Positions 1 through 9,319 are shown, numbered from the stretch's first letter. The stretch: 64,000 nucleotides of DNA from DASRJG01 sp964647625 (GCA_964647625.1 CAZYHZ010000002.1:1-64000); one strand, 5' to 3'. Made by a program: numbers and translations. Notes: generated by a model from the sequence alone, not told the origin.

Positions 1-1469
1 CAGAAGAAGATGATGTCGAACCCGGTGATCAGGAGCGTCGTCGGGTAGTAGCGCGCCAGATCGTCGGTGCGCTCGGGCCATCCGAGCGTCGAGAACGGCC
101 ACAGGCCCGACGAGAACCAGGTGTCGAGGACGTCCTCGTCCTGCCTCAGGCCTCCGCCGCAGCGCGCGCACGAGCGCGGGTTCTCCTCCTCGACCTCGAT
201 GGTTCCGCACGCGTCGCAGTACCACGCGGGGATGCGGTGCCCCCACCACAGCTGGCGGGAGATGCACCAGTCGTGGATGTTCTTCATCCACTCGAAGTAG
301 ACCTTGGACCAGGAGGCCGGAACGAATTCCGTGCGCCCGCCGGTCACCGCGTCGGTCGCCGCGGCGGCGAGCGGCGCGATCTTCACGAACCACTGAAGCG
401 ACGCCAGCGGTTCGACCACCGTCCCGCAGCGCTGGCAGTGCCCGACGGCGTGCTCGTGCTCGCGCACGGCGATGAGCAGCCCGAGGTCTTCGAGCTTCGC
501 GACGATCCGCTTCCGGGCCTGGAAGCGGTCGAGGCCGGCGTACTCCCCCGCCTCCGCCGACATCTTCCCGGTCGGGTCGATGACCGCGATCTCCGGGAGA
601 CCGAGCCGGCGTCCGGCGGCGAAATCGTTCGGGTCGTGCGCCGGCGTGATCTTGACCGCTCCCGTGCCGAACGCGGGATCGACGAACGGATCGGCCAGCA
701 CGGGAATCGTCCGGCTCGTGAGGGGCAGCGCGACCGAGCGTCCGACCCAGCCGCGATGCCGCTCGTCGTCGGGGTGAACCGCGACGCCCGTGTCCCCGAG
801 CATCGTCTCGGGGCGCGTCGTCGCCACGTCGAGCCCCCCACCGCGCCCGTCGGCGGCGGGATAGCGGATCGTGTACAGCTTGCCCTTCGTCGTCTCGTGA
901 ACCGTCTCGAGGTCGGACAGTGCCGTCTGGCAGCGCGGGCACCAGTTCACGATGTAGCGATCGCGGTAGATCAGACCCTCGCGGTAGAGGCGCACGAACA
1001 CCGTCCGCACGGCCTTCGAGAGCCCCTCGTCCATCGTGAATCGCTCGCGCGACCAGTCGCACGACGAGCCCAAGCGCTTGAGCTGGTCGGTGATACGCGT
1101 CCCGTAGAGCGCCTTCCAGGCCCACACGCGCTCGAGGAACGCCGCCCGGCCGAGGGCGTGCCGGTCGGTGCCTTCCTTGGCAAGCTCACGCTCCACGACC
1201 ATCTGCGTCGCGATGCCGGCGTGGTCGGTGCCGGGAAGCCACAGCACGTCGAAGCCCTGCATCCGGCGCCATCGCGCCACCACGTCGTGGAGCGTGTAGA
1301 CGAGCACGTGGCCCATATGGAGCTGGCCGGTGACGTTCGGCGGAGGGATCACCATGCAGTACGGTCGCTTCGCGGGGTCGACCCCCGCGCGGAACACGCC
1401 GCGATCGACCCACTCCTTCGCCCACCGGGCCTCGATCGCCTCGGGGCGATACTCCTTCTCCATCGACAT
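1..1469 (-). CDS. valS: valine--tRNA ligase (N-terminal part, runs off the window)
   Basis: Charges tRNA-Val with valine in the cytoplasm. About 489 residues are visible; the C-terminal part, including the KMSKS loop and anticodon-binding domain, lies outside the window. The class I signature PPPNVTGQLHMGH is at residues 42-54, and the CxxC-type knuckles and editing-domain sequence (TTRPETMLGDTG) that mark the Val/Ile/Leu group are present. ATG 1469 is chosen because a GAGGG motif sits five bases upstream; ATG 1463 in the same frame is less well placed. The response regulator gene follows upstream in the same direction after 37 bases. Confidence 0.96.
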   Translation of the reverse strand, partial: MSMEKEYRPEAIEARWAKEWVDRGVFRAGVDPAKRPYCMVIPPPNVTGQLHMGHVLVYTLHDVVARWRRMQGFDVLWLPGTDHAGIATQMVVERELAKEGTDRHALGRAAFLERVWAWKALYGTRITDQLKRLGSSCDWSRERFTMDEGLSKAVRTVFVRLYREGLIYRDRYIVNWCPRCQTALSDLETVHETTKGKLYTIRYPAADGRGGGLDVATTRPETMLGDTGVAVHPDDERHRGWVGRSVALPLTSRTIPVLADPFVDPAFGTGAVKITPAHDPNDFAAGRRLGLPEIAVIDPTGKMSAEAGEYAGLDRFQARKRIVAKLEDLGLLIAVREHEHAVGHCQRCGTVVEPLASLQWFVKIAPLAAAATDAVTGGRTEFVPASWSKVYFEWMKNIHDWCISRQLWWGHRIPAWYCDACGTIEVEEENPRSCARCGGGLRQDEDVLDTWFSSGLWPFSTLGWPERTDDLARYYPTTLLITGFDIIFF

Positions 1470-1506
1470 GGTGACCCTCGGTTTCGCGATCGGAAGCGAG
1501 ACGGTA

Positions 1507-2226
1507 TCAGCCGGATTCCGGACGGTCTCGTTCGAGGTCGCGGATCCGCTCGCGCACGATCGCTTCCGCCATGTCCGGCACGACGTCCCACGCGATCTCC
1601 CGCAGGACGCGGTCCGACAGCCGCTCGACCACGGCCCGCGCGATCGCGTCGATCTCGGCCGGCGACAGTCCCGGAACGCTCATGCGCGGGGCGCTGGCAG
1701 GCGGCGCGTCCCGGCGATCGGCCTGCGGCTCGGCCGGTGGCGCGGGGCTCGGCGCTTGGAGCGGCGCGTCGATCATCTCGGGCGCGTCGGGCGACGCGAG
1801 GTCGTCGAACATGGCCTCGAGATCGTCGTCGGGGGTGGCCGACGCCTCGACGGGCGGCTCCGCCTCGCGCGTCAGGAGCCGCTCGACGCGATCGATGAGC
1901 TGCCTGGAATCGAACGGCTTGGTGACGTGTCCGTCGCTGCCGCACGCCTTCGCGAGCTCGGGATCGAACGGCTCGAACGTCCCGGCGAGCAGCAGGACCG
2001 GCACGGGGTGGCCGGATTCCTTCACGGCGCGGCAGACGTCGTAGCCGGACGGGCCCGGCATGACCACGTCGGCAAGCACCAGATCGGGCCTCACGGATTC
2101 CAGCCGCTCGATGGCCTCGCGCCCGGAGGCGACCGACTCCACGTGGATGTCGGTCTCCCCGAACGTCAGCTCGACGATCTTCCGGACGGTGATGCTGTCG
2201 TCGGCGAGCAGGATCGTGCGCCGCAT
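1507..2226 (-). CDS. response regulator with receiver domain and helical C-terminal tail
   Basis: A 239-residue protein. The N-terminal CheY-like receiver has the acidic pair D9-D10, phospho-acceptor D53 in LADVVMP and the conserved lysine K103 in VTKPF. A Pro/Ala-rich linker (about 125-180) leads to a short amphipathic C-terminal segment with the pattern ARAVVERLSDRVLREIAWDV, seen in response regulators of Myxococcota and Acidobacteriota that lack a DNA-binding output domain. It probably acts through protein contacts. No cognate kinase is adjacent. The ATG at 2226 is 17 bases downstream of the mutase subunit gene, so it may belong to the same transcript. Confidence 0.88.
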   Translation of the reverse strand: MRRTILLADDSITVRKIVELTFGETDIHVESVASGREAIERLESVRPDLVLADVVMPGPSGYDVCRAVKESGHPVPVLLLAGTFEPFDPELAKACGSDGHVTKPFDSRQLIDRVERLLTREAEPPVEASATPDDDLEAMFDDLASPDAPEMIDAPLQAPSPAPPAEPQADRRDAPPASAPRMSVPGLSPAEIDAIARAVVERLSDRVLREIAWDVVPDMAEAIVRERIRDLERDRPESG

Positions 2227-2242
2227 GATCGGGCCTTCTTTC

Positions 2243-2677
2243 CTATGCGAGCGGCCGCGCGGGGACGTTGGCGCGCACCCACGCGATCACGCTCTCCGTC
2301 GTCGCGCCCGGCGTGAAGACCTCCTTCACGCCCGCGCTCTTGAGCGTCGCGATGTCTTCCTCGGGGACGATGCCTCCGCCGAAGACCACGATATCGCCGG
2401 CGCCCTTCTCCCGCAGAAGCTCGATCACCCGGGGAAAGAGATAGTTGTGGGCTCCGGAGAGGATCGAAAGGGACACCGCATCGACGTCTTCCTGGATCGC
2501 GGTCGCGACCACCATCTCCGGCGTCTGGTGGAGCCCGGTGTAGATCACTTCGAAGCCGGCGTCCCGAAGCGCGCGCGCGATGATCTTCGCGCCGCGATCG
2601 TGGCCGTCGAGACCGACCTTGCCGACGAGAAGCCGCAGCTTCCGCGGCTCGCCCCCGGGCTCGCCCTCGCGGGCCAT
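2243..2677 (-). CDS. methylmalonyl-CoA mutase, cobalamin-binding subunit
   Basis: A 144-residue B12-binding domain protein. It has the base-off/His-on signature DGHDRG (residues 24-29), followed by SLSILSG and the glycine-rich FGGGIVPEED that line the cobalamin tail pocket. It pairs with the catalytic chain encoded immediately upstream; the two together convert methylmalonyl-CoA to succinyl-CoA in propionate metabolism. The start ATG 2677 overlaps the TGA of the large subunit (ATGA), which implies translational coupling. The same frame stays open well upstream, but that part is the shadow of the large subunit. Confidence 0.95.
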   Translation of the reverse strand: MAREGEPGGEPRKLRLLVGKVGLDGHDRGAKIIARALRDAGFEVIYTGLHQTPEMVVATAIQEDVDAVSLSILSGAHNYLFPRVIELLREKGAGDIVVFGGGIVPEEDIATLKSAGVKEVFTPGATTESVIAWVRANVPARPLA

Positions 2678-4362
2678 CACAGGACCGACACCTCGCGGTA
2701 CGTGCCGAACGCCGGAACGAGCGCGGTCGAGACTTCCTGCACGGTGCCGTAGGCGCGAACGCAATCGAGCATCGGCGGGATCAGGTTCGACCCGTTCGAG
2801 GCGGCCTGAGCCAGCGCGTGGAGCGCGGCTTGAAGCCGCGCTCCGTCGCGGCGCTTGCGGACGTCCGCGAGCCGTGCGAGCTGCGCGCGCTCCACCTCGT
2901 CGCCGATCTTGAGGATCTCGGTCCGCGGCTCGACGGCGAGGGCGTTCTTGTTGACGCCGATGATCGCCTTCTCGCCGCGGTCGACCTGTCGCTGATAATG
3001 GTACGACGCGTCGGCGATCTCTTTCTGCGGGAATCCCCGCTCGATCGCCGCGATCATCCCGCCCATGGCGTCGATCCGCTCGATGTAGGACATCGCGTCC
3101 GCCTCGATGCGGTTCGTGAGCGCCTCGACGAAGTACGAGCCTCCCAGCGGGTCGACCGTGTTCGTCACTCCGGACTCTTCGGCGATGATCTGCTGCGTCC
3201 GCAGCGCCACCGTCACGGCTCCCTCCGTCGGGAGCGCCAGGGCCTCGTCGTACGAGTCGGTATGAAGCGACTGCGTGCCGCCCAAGACCGCGGCGAGCGC
3301 CTGGATCGTCACGCGCGCGACGTTGTTCAGCGGCTGCTGCGCCGTCAGCGAGCAGCCGGCGGTTTGCGTGTGGAAGCGCATCATCCACGAGCGGGGATTC
3401 TTCGCGCCGAAGCGGTCGCGCATGAGGTGCGCCCAGATCCGGCGCGCGGCGCGGAGCTTCGCGATCTCCTCGAAGAAGTCGTTGTGCGAGTTGAAGAAGT
3501 AGGACAGGCGCGGGGCGAAGTCGTCGACGTCGAGACCGGCCTCGATCCCGGCGTTGACGTACGCGATGCCGTCGGCGATCGTGAAGGCGAGCTCTTGAAC
3601 GGCCGTCGATCCCGCCTCGCGGATGTGGTAGCCCGAGATCGAGATCGTGTTCCACTTCGGAACGTGGCGGCTGCAGTACGCCATCAGGTCGGTGATGATG
3701 CGCATGCTCGGTCGGGGCGGGTAGATCCACTCCTTCTGAGCGACGTACTCCTTGAGGATGTCGTTCTGGAGGGTGCCCTCGAGCTTCGCCAGCGGCACGC
3801 CCTGCTTTTCCGCGATCGCGAGATACATGCAGAAGATCACCGCCGCGGGCGCGTTGATCGTCATCGACGTCGAGACCTGGTCGAGCGGGATGCCCCGGAA
3901 GAGGATCTCCATGTCGGCCAGGGAGTCGATCGCCACGCCTTCGCGCCCGACCTCGCCGCGCGCGAGCGTATCGTCGCTGTCGCGACCCATGAGCGTCGGG
4001 AGGTCGAACGCGGTCGACAGGCCCGTCTGGCCGTGCTCGAGCAGGTAGTGGAAGCGCGCGTTCGTATCCTCGGCCGATCCGAAGCCCGCGAACTGGCGCA
4101 TCGTCCAGAGGCGTCCGCGGTACCCCGACGCGTGAATCCCCCGGGTGTACGGGAACTCGCCGGGGAAGCCGATCCGCTCGACGGGATCGAAGCCTTCCCC
4201 GAGATCTTCGGCGGTGTAGAGGCGCTCGATCGGAAGATCTGAGACCGTGGTGAACCCGACCGGCCGCTCAGGCGATTTCGCGAGTGCCGGCTTTAGGGTG
4301 TCCTTCTCCCATTGCGCACGGGCTCGGCTCCGCCGATTCCCCGGCTTTCCGGAGTCGACCAT
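2677..4362 (-). CDS. methylmalonyl-CoA mutase, catalytic (alpha) chain
   Basis: A 561-residue TIM-barrel mutase chain without a B12 domain, as in the split archaeal/bacterial form. Family motifs include the start region ERPVGFTTVSDLPIERLYT, PYTRGIHASGYRGRLWTMRQ with the substrate-binding residues, STAFDLPTLMG, NDILKEYVAQKEWIYPP and HTQTAGCSLTAQQP. ATG 4362 is preferred over an in-frame upstream start at 4446 because GGAG lies seven bases before it and family members start near this point. It is translationally coupled to the cobalamin-binding subunit. Confidence 0.95.
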   Translation of the reverse strand: MVDSGKPGNRRSRARAQWEKDTLKPALAKSPERPVGFTTVSDLPIERLYTAEDLGEGFDPVERIGFPGEFPYTRGIHASGYRGRLWTMRQFAGFGSAEDTNARFHYLLEHGQTGLSTAFDLPTLMGRDSDDTLARGEVGREGVAIDSLADMEILFRGIPLDQVSTSMTINAPAAVIFCMYLAIAEKQGVPLAKLEGTLQNDILKEYVAQKEWIYPPRPSMRIITDLMAYCSRHVPKWNTISISGYHIREAGSTAVQELAFTIADGIAYVNAGIEAGLDVDDFAPRLSYFFNSHNDFFEEIAKLRAARRIWAHLMRDRFGAKNPRSWMMRFHTQTAGCSLTAQQPLNNVARVTIQALAAVLGGTQSLHTDSYDEALALPTEGAVTVALRTQQIIAEESGVTNTVDPLGGSYFVEALTNRIEADAMSYIERIDAMGGMIAAIERGFPQKEIADASYHYQRQVDRGEKAIIGVNKNALAVEPRTEILKIGDEVERAQLARLADVRKRRDGARLQAALHALAQAASNGSNLIPPMLDCVRAYGTVQEVSTALVPAFGTYREVSVL

Positions 4363-4460
4363 CGGATTCTCCACGGCGTCCGGCTTGCGGAAGTCCGCCG
4401 AAGTGTTACAGCGCCTGAAGTTACCAGGCTTCGCCGGGAAGTTCAAGAATTGGGGCTTTT

Positions 4461-5021
4461 CTAGAACTCCGGATCGACCAAGCCGTAGTCCCCGTCCGCG
4501 CGCCGGTAGACGACGTTCACCCGGTAGGTCTGGTCGTCGCGGTACACGAGAAGGTCGCTTCCGCTCGATTCGAGCTCCATCACCGCGTCCTCGGCCGACA
4601 GAGGCTTCAGGCGGTACCGATCGCTCGGACGGATGCGCGGGGCGCTCTTGGCAATGCGGCCCGCAGCGCGGCGCGGGCGCGGCGCCGCCTCGGAGGCGGC
4701 CACCACGGGCTCGACTCGGCGCCCTTCCCGCCGCTTGCCGCGGGTCAGCTTCTCTTTGTGCTTCAGCGCTTGGCGCTCGAGCTTCAGCGCGACCCCCCCG
4801 ATCGACGCGTAGAGGTCCTCGGTCTCGCGCTGGCCCGAAAGGAGCGCCGTCCGCGACTTCACCTGGATCTCCGCCAGGTGCCGCCGCTTCTCGATGGCGA
4901 GCACGACGTGCGCCTCGGTCGTCCCGCCGAGCAGCTTGTCGAGCTTCTTGAGCCGGTCCTCGGTGTACTTCCGGAGCGCCGGCGTGATCTCCACCTGTCG
5001 TCCCGTGATGTGGACCTGCAT
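4461..5021 (-). CDS. hpf: ribosome hibernation promoting factor, long form
   Basis: A 186-residue long HPF. The N-terminal YfiA/RaiA domain (about 1-100) binds the 30S subunit and blocks the tRNA sites. The C-terminal domain (about 130-186, from RIRPSDRYRLKPLSAEDAV to the end) is the dimerisation domain that pairs ribosomes into 100S particles in stationary phase. A strong GGAGGGGAG site precedes ATG 5021. The gene lies downstream of rpoN, the usual Gram-negative order, but is separated from it by an unusual repeat hairpin at 5042-5114 that could reduce read-through. Confidence 0.94.
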   Translation of the reverse strand: MQVHITGRQVEITPALRKYTEDRLKKLDKLLGGTTEAHVVLAIEKRRHLAEIQVKSRTALLSGQRETEDLYASIGGVALKLERQALKHKEKLTRGKRREGRRVEPVVAASEAAPRPRRAAGRIAKSAPRIRPSDRYRLKPLSAEDAVMELESSGSDLLVYRDDQTYRVNVVYRRADGDYGLVDPEF

Positions 5022-5041
5022 GCTCCCCTCCGAAGAAGTTC

Positions 5042-5114
5042 AGAGTTGAGAGTCGAGAGTCGAGAGTTCAGAGTCGAGCAAACTGTGAACTCTCGACTCT
5101 CAACTCTCAACTCT
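5042..5114. repeat. heptamer-based inverted repeat between rpoN and hpf
   Basis: Two 28-base arms (5042-5069 and 5087-5114) are reverse complements with a single mismatch and a 17-base loop. Each arm is built from degenerate tandem AGAGTYG heptamers. It fills almost the whole 104-base rpoN-hpf gap and would form a very long RNA hairpin on the shared transcript. There is no T-tract, so a simple rho-independent terminator is not proved. It may be a mobile intergenic repeat, an attenuator or an mRNA stability element. Confidence 0.9.
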
Positions 5115-5125
5115 CGACGACGTCA

Positions 5126-6598
5126 TCAAAACATCCCTTCCTTGCGACTCCCCGAGGATGGGATCTTCAGCTCTTCGCGGTACTTGGCCACGGTGCGCCG
5201 TGCGATCTGCAGCCCCTCACCCATCAGCAGCTTGACGATCGCGGCGTCCGACAGCGGCCGGCGCCCGTCTTCCGCGGAGACGATCTTGCGGATGCGCTCC
5301 TTGACCGTCAGCGAGGAGACGCTCTCGCCGCCGTGGACGGAGGCGATGCCGCTGTGGAAGAAGAACCGGAGCTCGAACAGCCCGCGGTGCGTGTGCATGT
5401 ACTTGTTGTTGACGACGCGGCTCACCGTGCTCTCGTGCATGCCGATGTCGTCGGCCACGTCCTTGAGGACGAGCGGGCGCATGCGCTCGATCCCGAAGTC
5501 GAGGAAGTCCCGCTGGTGCTTGACGATCGACACCGCGACCTTGTAGATCGTGCGCTGCCGCTCCTCCAGGCTCTTGATCAGCCGGAACGCCGAACGGAGC
5601 TTGTTCCGCACGTATTCCTTGGCGTCGGCCGGGGCCAGAGCACCGCCCCCGCGCTCGACCATCCGCCGGTAGACGGGCGAGATCCGCAGCCGCGGCAGCC
5701 CCTCTTCGTTGAGCAGCACCTGATACTCGTCGTCGATCTTCACCACGTACACGTCCGGGATGACGTAGCGGCTGCTCTCGACGTTGTACTTCTGGCCGGG
5801 CCGGGGATCGAGGCCCCGGATGATCTCGATCTCGGCGTGGAGATCGTCCATCGACAGCCCGAGGATCTCCGCGAGCTCCTTGTACTTCTTGTTCTGGAGC
5901 TTGTCCATGTGATGGCGGACGATCGCCTCGGCGGCGCTTCCTTCCTCGCCGAGGTGCCGCAGCTGGATCGTCAGGCATTCGACGAGATCGCGCGCTGCGA
6001 CGCCCACCGGGTCGAAGCTCTGGATCTGAGTCAGCGTCGCCTGGATCTCCTCGGGCGTGAACCCGCCCATCTCCTGAATCTCTTCGAGGCTGGCACGGAG
6101 GTAGCCGTCTTCGTTCAAGTTTCCGATGATCGCGCGGCCGATTTCCTTGGCCCGCTCGGACGGCGCGCTCATGTCGAGCTGCCAGATCAGGTGCGCCGCG
6201 AGGTCTTGCTCCTCGGCGAGCGTGTTCTCGAACGAGGGAAGGGCCTCGCCGGTCTCGACCGGAGCGCGCGGCACGTAGGAGCCTTCGACGTCCTGGAAAA
6301 ACGAGTCGTAGTCGATCTCGTCGAACGGATTGGCGGCCTCGGCTTCGCCGGCCTCCCCGCCGTCCCCCGCTTCTTGCGCCGGGGCCGTCTCCGCCGGCGT
6401 CGCTTCCGCTTCCGCGCGCTCGGCGGGAGCCGCTTCCTCGGCGGCCTCCTCGAGAACGGGATTCTCGGTCAGCTCTTGCTGGATCTCGTCCATCAGCTCG
6501 AGCTTCGACATCTGGAGGAGCTTGATGGCCTGCTGCAGCGACGGCGTCATGATGAGCCGCTGGCTCATCCTCACGCTGAGTCTTTGCTCGAGGGCCAT
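5126..6598 (-). CDS. rpoN: RNA polymerase sigma-54 factor
   Basis: A 490-residue sigma-54. Region I at the N-terminus is Gln/Leu-rich (QRLIMTPSLQQAIKLLQMSK), followed by an acidic region II (about 55-95) and the core-binding domain. The HTH that reads the -12 element lies in DIGMHESTVSRVVNNKY. The RpoN box that reads the -24 element is intact near the end as ARRTVAKYRE. It directs transcription that depends on AAA+ enhancer-binding activators. It lies 27 bases after lptB in the lpt-rpoN-hpf arrangement. Confidence 0.97.
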   Translation of the reverse strand: MALEQRLSVRMSQRLIMTPSLQQAIKLLQMSKLELMDEIQQELTENPVLEEAAEEAAPAERAEAEATPAETAPAQEAGDGGEAGEAEAANPFDEIDYDSFFQDVEGSYVPRAPVETGEALPSFENTLAEEQDLAAHLIWQLDMSAPSERAKEIGRAIIGNLNEDGYLRASLEEIQEMGGFTPEEIQATLTQIQSFDPVGVAARDLVECLTIQLRHLGEEGSAAEAIVRHHMDKLQNKKYKELAEILGLSMDDLHAEIEIIRGLDPRPGQKYNVESSRYVIPDVYVVKIDDEYQVLLNEEGLPRLRISPVYRRMVERGGGALAPADAKEYVRNKLRSAFRLIKSLEERQRTIYKVAVSIVKHQRDFLDFGIERMRPLVLKDVADDIGMHESTVSRVVNNKYMHTHRGLFELRFFFHSGIASVHGGESVSSLTVKERIRKIVSAEDGRRPLSDAAIVKLLMGEGLQIARRTVAKYREELKIPSSGSRKEGMF

Positions 6599-6625
6599 GG
6601 TCGCGGGCGCTCCGGGGGCCGCGCG

Positions 6626-7366
6626 TCAGCTCAGACGGAAATTCTCACCCAGGTAGACCCGCCGCACCTCGGGGTCGTCGGCGAGTTCCGAGGGCGTTCC
6701 GTGTCGGAATATGCGGCCCTGGCTGATAATATAAGCCCGGTCCACGATCTGCAAAGTTTCGTGCACGTTGTGATCGGTGATCAGCACCCCCAGGCCCCGC
6801 GCCTTCAAGCCCATCACCGCGCGCTGCAGCTCGCCGACCGCGATCGGGTCGATTCCGGCGAACGGCTCGTCGAGCAGCATGTAGCGCGGATCGAGTGCCA
6901 GCGCGCGCGCGATCTCGACGCGCCGGCGCTCGCCGCCCGAGAGCGCGTATCCCGGCGTGCGTGCGACCGCCGCCAGCCCGAACTCCTCGATCAGCGTACG
7001 CACCTTCGCGGGGCTCCCGTTGACGCCGCTCCGCTTGAGCTCGAGGACCGACTTGAGGTTGTCCTCGACGGTCAACCGGCGAAAGATCGACGCCTCCTGC
7101 GGGAGGTATCCGATGCCTTCTCGCGCTCTCTGGTACATCGGGAACGCCGTGATGTCGCGGCCGTCGAGCAGGACGCGGCCGCGGTCGGCGGGCACGAGCC
7201 CGAGGATCAGATAGAACGACGTCGTCTTCCCCGCCCCATTGGGACCGAGAAGACCGACGATCTCGCCCGGGGCGATCTGCACGGAAACATCGTCGACGAC
7301 ACGTCGGCCGCCGTACGACTTGTTGAGGGACTCGCCGGCGAGTCCCGAGGGGTCTGCGGGTGACAT
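6626..7366 (-). CDS. lptB: LPS export ABC transporter ATP-binding protein
   Basis: A 246-residue ATPase that powers LPS extraction from the inner membrane together with LptF, LptG and LptC. Walker A GPNGAGKTT is at residues 41-49; the signature LSGGERRRVEIARAL and Walker B YMLLDEPFAGIDP follow. The family-typical Q-loop region GYLPQEASIFRRLTVEDN is present. ATG 7366 is seven bases after the stop of the LptC/LptA-like gene; a longer in-frame reading from 7522 overlaps that gene and is not credible. lptF and lptG are not in the window. Confidence 0.95.
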   Translation of the reverse strand: MSPADPSGLAGESLNKSYGGRRVVDDVSVQIAPGEIVGLLGPNGAGKTTSFYLILGLVPADRGRVLLDGRDITAFPMYQRAREGIGYLPQEASIFRRLTVEDNLKSVLELKRSGVNGSPAKVRTLIEEFGLAAVARTPGYALSGGERRRVEIARALALDPRYMLLDEPFAGIDPIAVGELQRAVMGLKARGLGVLITDHNVHETLQIVDRAYIISQGRIFRHGTPSELADDPEVRRVYLGENFRLS

Positions 7367-7373
7367 TCCGTCT

Positions 7374-9314
7374 CTAGCCCTTCGGTGTCCGGATCGTCGC
7401 GCGGCCGCGCTCTCCGGATTCCACCTCGAGCGCGCCGGTGCCGAGGTCGTAGCGTAACACTCTCCCCACCGTGGTTCCCGCGCGCGCTCCCGTGCTCTTG
7501 ACCTGCGCGGGCCCCTTGTCACCGTAGACGCGGAAGATCCGCGTGGCGGTGTCGTAGACCGCGCGATCCCCCTCGCCGGTCGCGGTGGTTGGGGCCGTGC
7601 CCCCCTCCCCGGCCGACCGATACTCGAATTTCACTCCGGACTCCGCCCGGATCTCGCGCACGCCGGATCCGCTCGCCGCGAGCAGGACGTTCAGGCGCGG
7701 GGATTCGAGCCAGCCTTCCGCCTGACGAACCTTGACCGATCCGTCGTACTGCGCCGTGCGCTCGGCGCCCCGGTAGGCGAGCGTGTCGGCGGACACCTGG
7801 ACGTAGTCCGCTTCGCTCGCGGCGCGCGTCGCCTCGCGCGGCGTCCGCGTCGCCACGTGGCCGTGCGCGTTCAGCGCCTCTCCCGTCTGGATCAGCTCGA
7901 CGTCGTCGGCGAAGAGAGTTCGATCCTGCTGCCATCCGCGAACCTCCCCGTGAAAGAGCAGGTGCGCGCCCGAATCCAGGCTGTCGAGGCTCGCCGAGAC
8001 GAAATGGACGGCTTCGGTGCCCGAGAACATCGCCGAGCCGGCCGCCGCCTTCGGCCCGGTCGCCGGAAGCAGCGTCGATTCGACGCTCCCGTCCGCGTGG
8101 AGCTTCACGCCGCGGAGGTCGGTCGTGATCGCGTAGGCCACCACGCGCATGCGCCCGCTGGCGAGCCGTGCGCGGCGCGTGGACGAAGAAGCGAGCGAGA
8201 CCGTTCCGCTCGCGTCGAGAACCGTGAACTGCGCCTGCTCGGCCTCGCCCGCTGCGCCGTCGCCGTCGAACCGCACGTGACCCGACGCGGCGCCGTCGCG
8301 CGGCGAGCCCTTGTCGTCGAGCGTCGCCTCGAGAGCGTCGCAGAGCAGCGTCCCCGGTCCCTTGGGAAGCGCGGCGTCGACGTGGACGGCGCCTTTGGCA
8401 TCGATCCGGTACGACCCGGGAGTCTCCGCCGACTTGCCGTCGATGCCGTCGGCCGACAGGCGCCCGCGCGCGTGCAGGATCTCGGCGGCCCCCTCGAGGT
8501 GGAATCCCGACAGCCGCCCCGCCTCGTCCCAGAAGATCTTCGCCTGCTGCGCTGAGAGCGAGGCCGCTCCTCCCCCGAGCGTCGCCGTCCCGGCGACCTT
8601 CGGTGACGCCGTCACGCTCTCGACGTGGCCGTCGGCTCGTCGCGCGATCATGACCTCGTCGGCGTGCAGCGACACCCCGCCCTGGGCCGCGTCGACGTTT
8701 CCGCTGAGCGAGAGCGCGTTCGACCCCGCCGGCATGGAGCCGCTATCGGCGGACAGGCGCCCTCCGTTGGGGCCCTCGAGCTTCAGGGCGGCGACCTTCG
8801 TGGGTCCGCCGTTCAGGTCATAGATCACCGAATCGGCGGTCCCCTTCCACGCGTTCTGGCTCAGCTTGACGACGCCCAAAGAGCGAACGTATCCCCGAAC
8901 CTGATCGACTTCGGCGCTCGGGATCTCGATCGTCGAGCCCTGGCCGTCGTCCAACGTGACGCCGCCGGTCAGCTGAACGATGCGCTTGCCCATCGCACCC
9001 GAGCCCGTCCCGTGCTCGGCCGTCAGCACGAGCGGCGACTGCCCTTCGCGGTCGACCTCGAGGCGCTGCACCTGCTCGACGTCGAATGCTCCCTTCTCGT
9101 CGACGCGACCGACGCGCGCCCGCACCAGGAGCCGGCGGCGCCCGCCGGCGAGGTCGCTGAACTTGAAGCCTTCCATGCGCGAGGTCTGGTCCGTGGAGTC
9201 GTCGACCGCCACCTCGCGCCTCGGCGGATGGGAGGTCAGGACGAGCGCCGTTCCGACGACGAACACGAGGAGCAGGATCGGGATGGCGATCCTGAAGAAT
9301 CGGATCCGCTGCAC
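7374..9314 (-). CDS. LptC-type membrane anchor fused to LptA/OstA-like repeats
   Basis: A predicted 646-residue envelope protein. An N-terminal membrane segment (about residues 3-25) is followed by several beta-jellyroll stretches of the LptC/OstA type, recognisable from repeated patterns such as LSADG, LTGGVTL and YDTATRIFRVYG. E. coli LptC has about 190 residues and LptA about 185, so this is a much longer single chain that probably builds part of the periplasmic LPS bridge itself. GTG 9314 is chosen because it directly precedes the basic residues and TM segment and lies five bases after the enoyl-CoA hydratase stop; no strong ribosome site is visible. No separate lptA is adjacent. Confidence 0.8.
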   Translation of the reverse strand: MQRIRFFRIAIPILLLVFVVGTALVLTSHPPRREVAVDDSTDQTSRMEGFKFSDLAGGRRRLLVRARVGRVDEKGAFDVEQVQRLEVDREGQSPLVLTAEHGTGSGAMGKRIVQLTGGVTLDDGQGSTIEIPSAEVDQVRGYVRSLGVVKLSQNAWKGTADSVIYDLNGGPTKVAALKLEGPNGGRLSADSGSMPAGSNALSLSGNVDAAQGGVSLHADEVMIARRADGHVESVTASPKVAGTATLGGGAASLSAQQAKIFWDEAGRLSGFHLEGAAEILHARGRLSADGIDGKSAETPGSYRIDAKGAVHVDAALPKGPGTLLCDALEATLDDKGSPRDGAASGHVRFDGDGAAGEAEQAQFTVLDASGTVSLASSSTRRARLASGRMRVVAYAITTDLRGVKLHADGSVESTLLPATGPKAAAGSAMFSGTEAVHFVSASLDSLDSGAHLLFHGEVRGWQQDRTLFADDVELIQTGEALNAHGHVATRTPREATRAASEADYVQVSADTLAYRGAERTAQYDGSVKVRQAEGWLESPRLNVLLAASGSGVREIRAESGVKFEYRSAGEGGTAPTTATGEGDRAVYDTATRIFRVYGDKGPAQVKSTGARAGTTVGRVLRYDLGTGALEVESGERGRATIRTPKG

Positions 9315-9319
9315 GGCGG

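Noticed and set aside
237..1898. A 553-codon open frame opposite valS and the response regulator gene
   Set aside because: Shadow of two recognised genes; no domain pattern.
4363..4460. Cobalamin riboswitch before the mutase genes
   Set aside because: The gap is under 100 bases and shows no B12-box-like sequence.
5042..5114. CRISPR array
   Set aside because: The repeats are contiguous 7-mers without unique spacers, forming one hairpin, and no cas genes are nearby.
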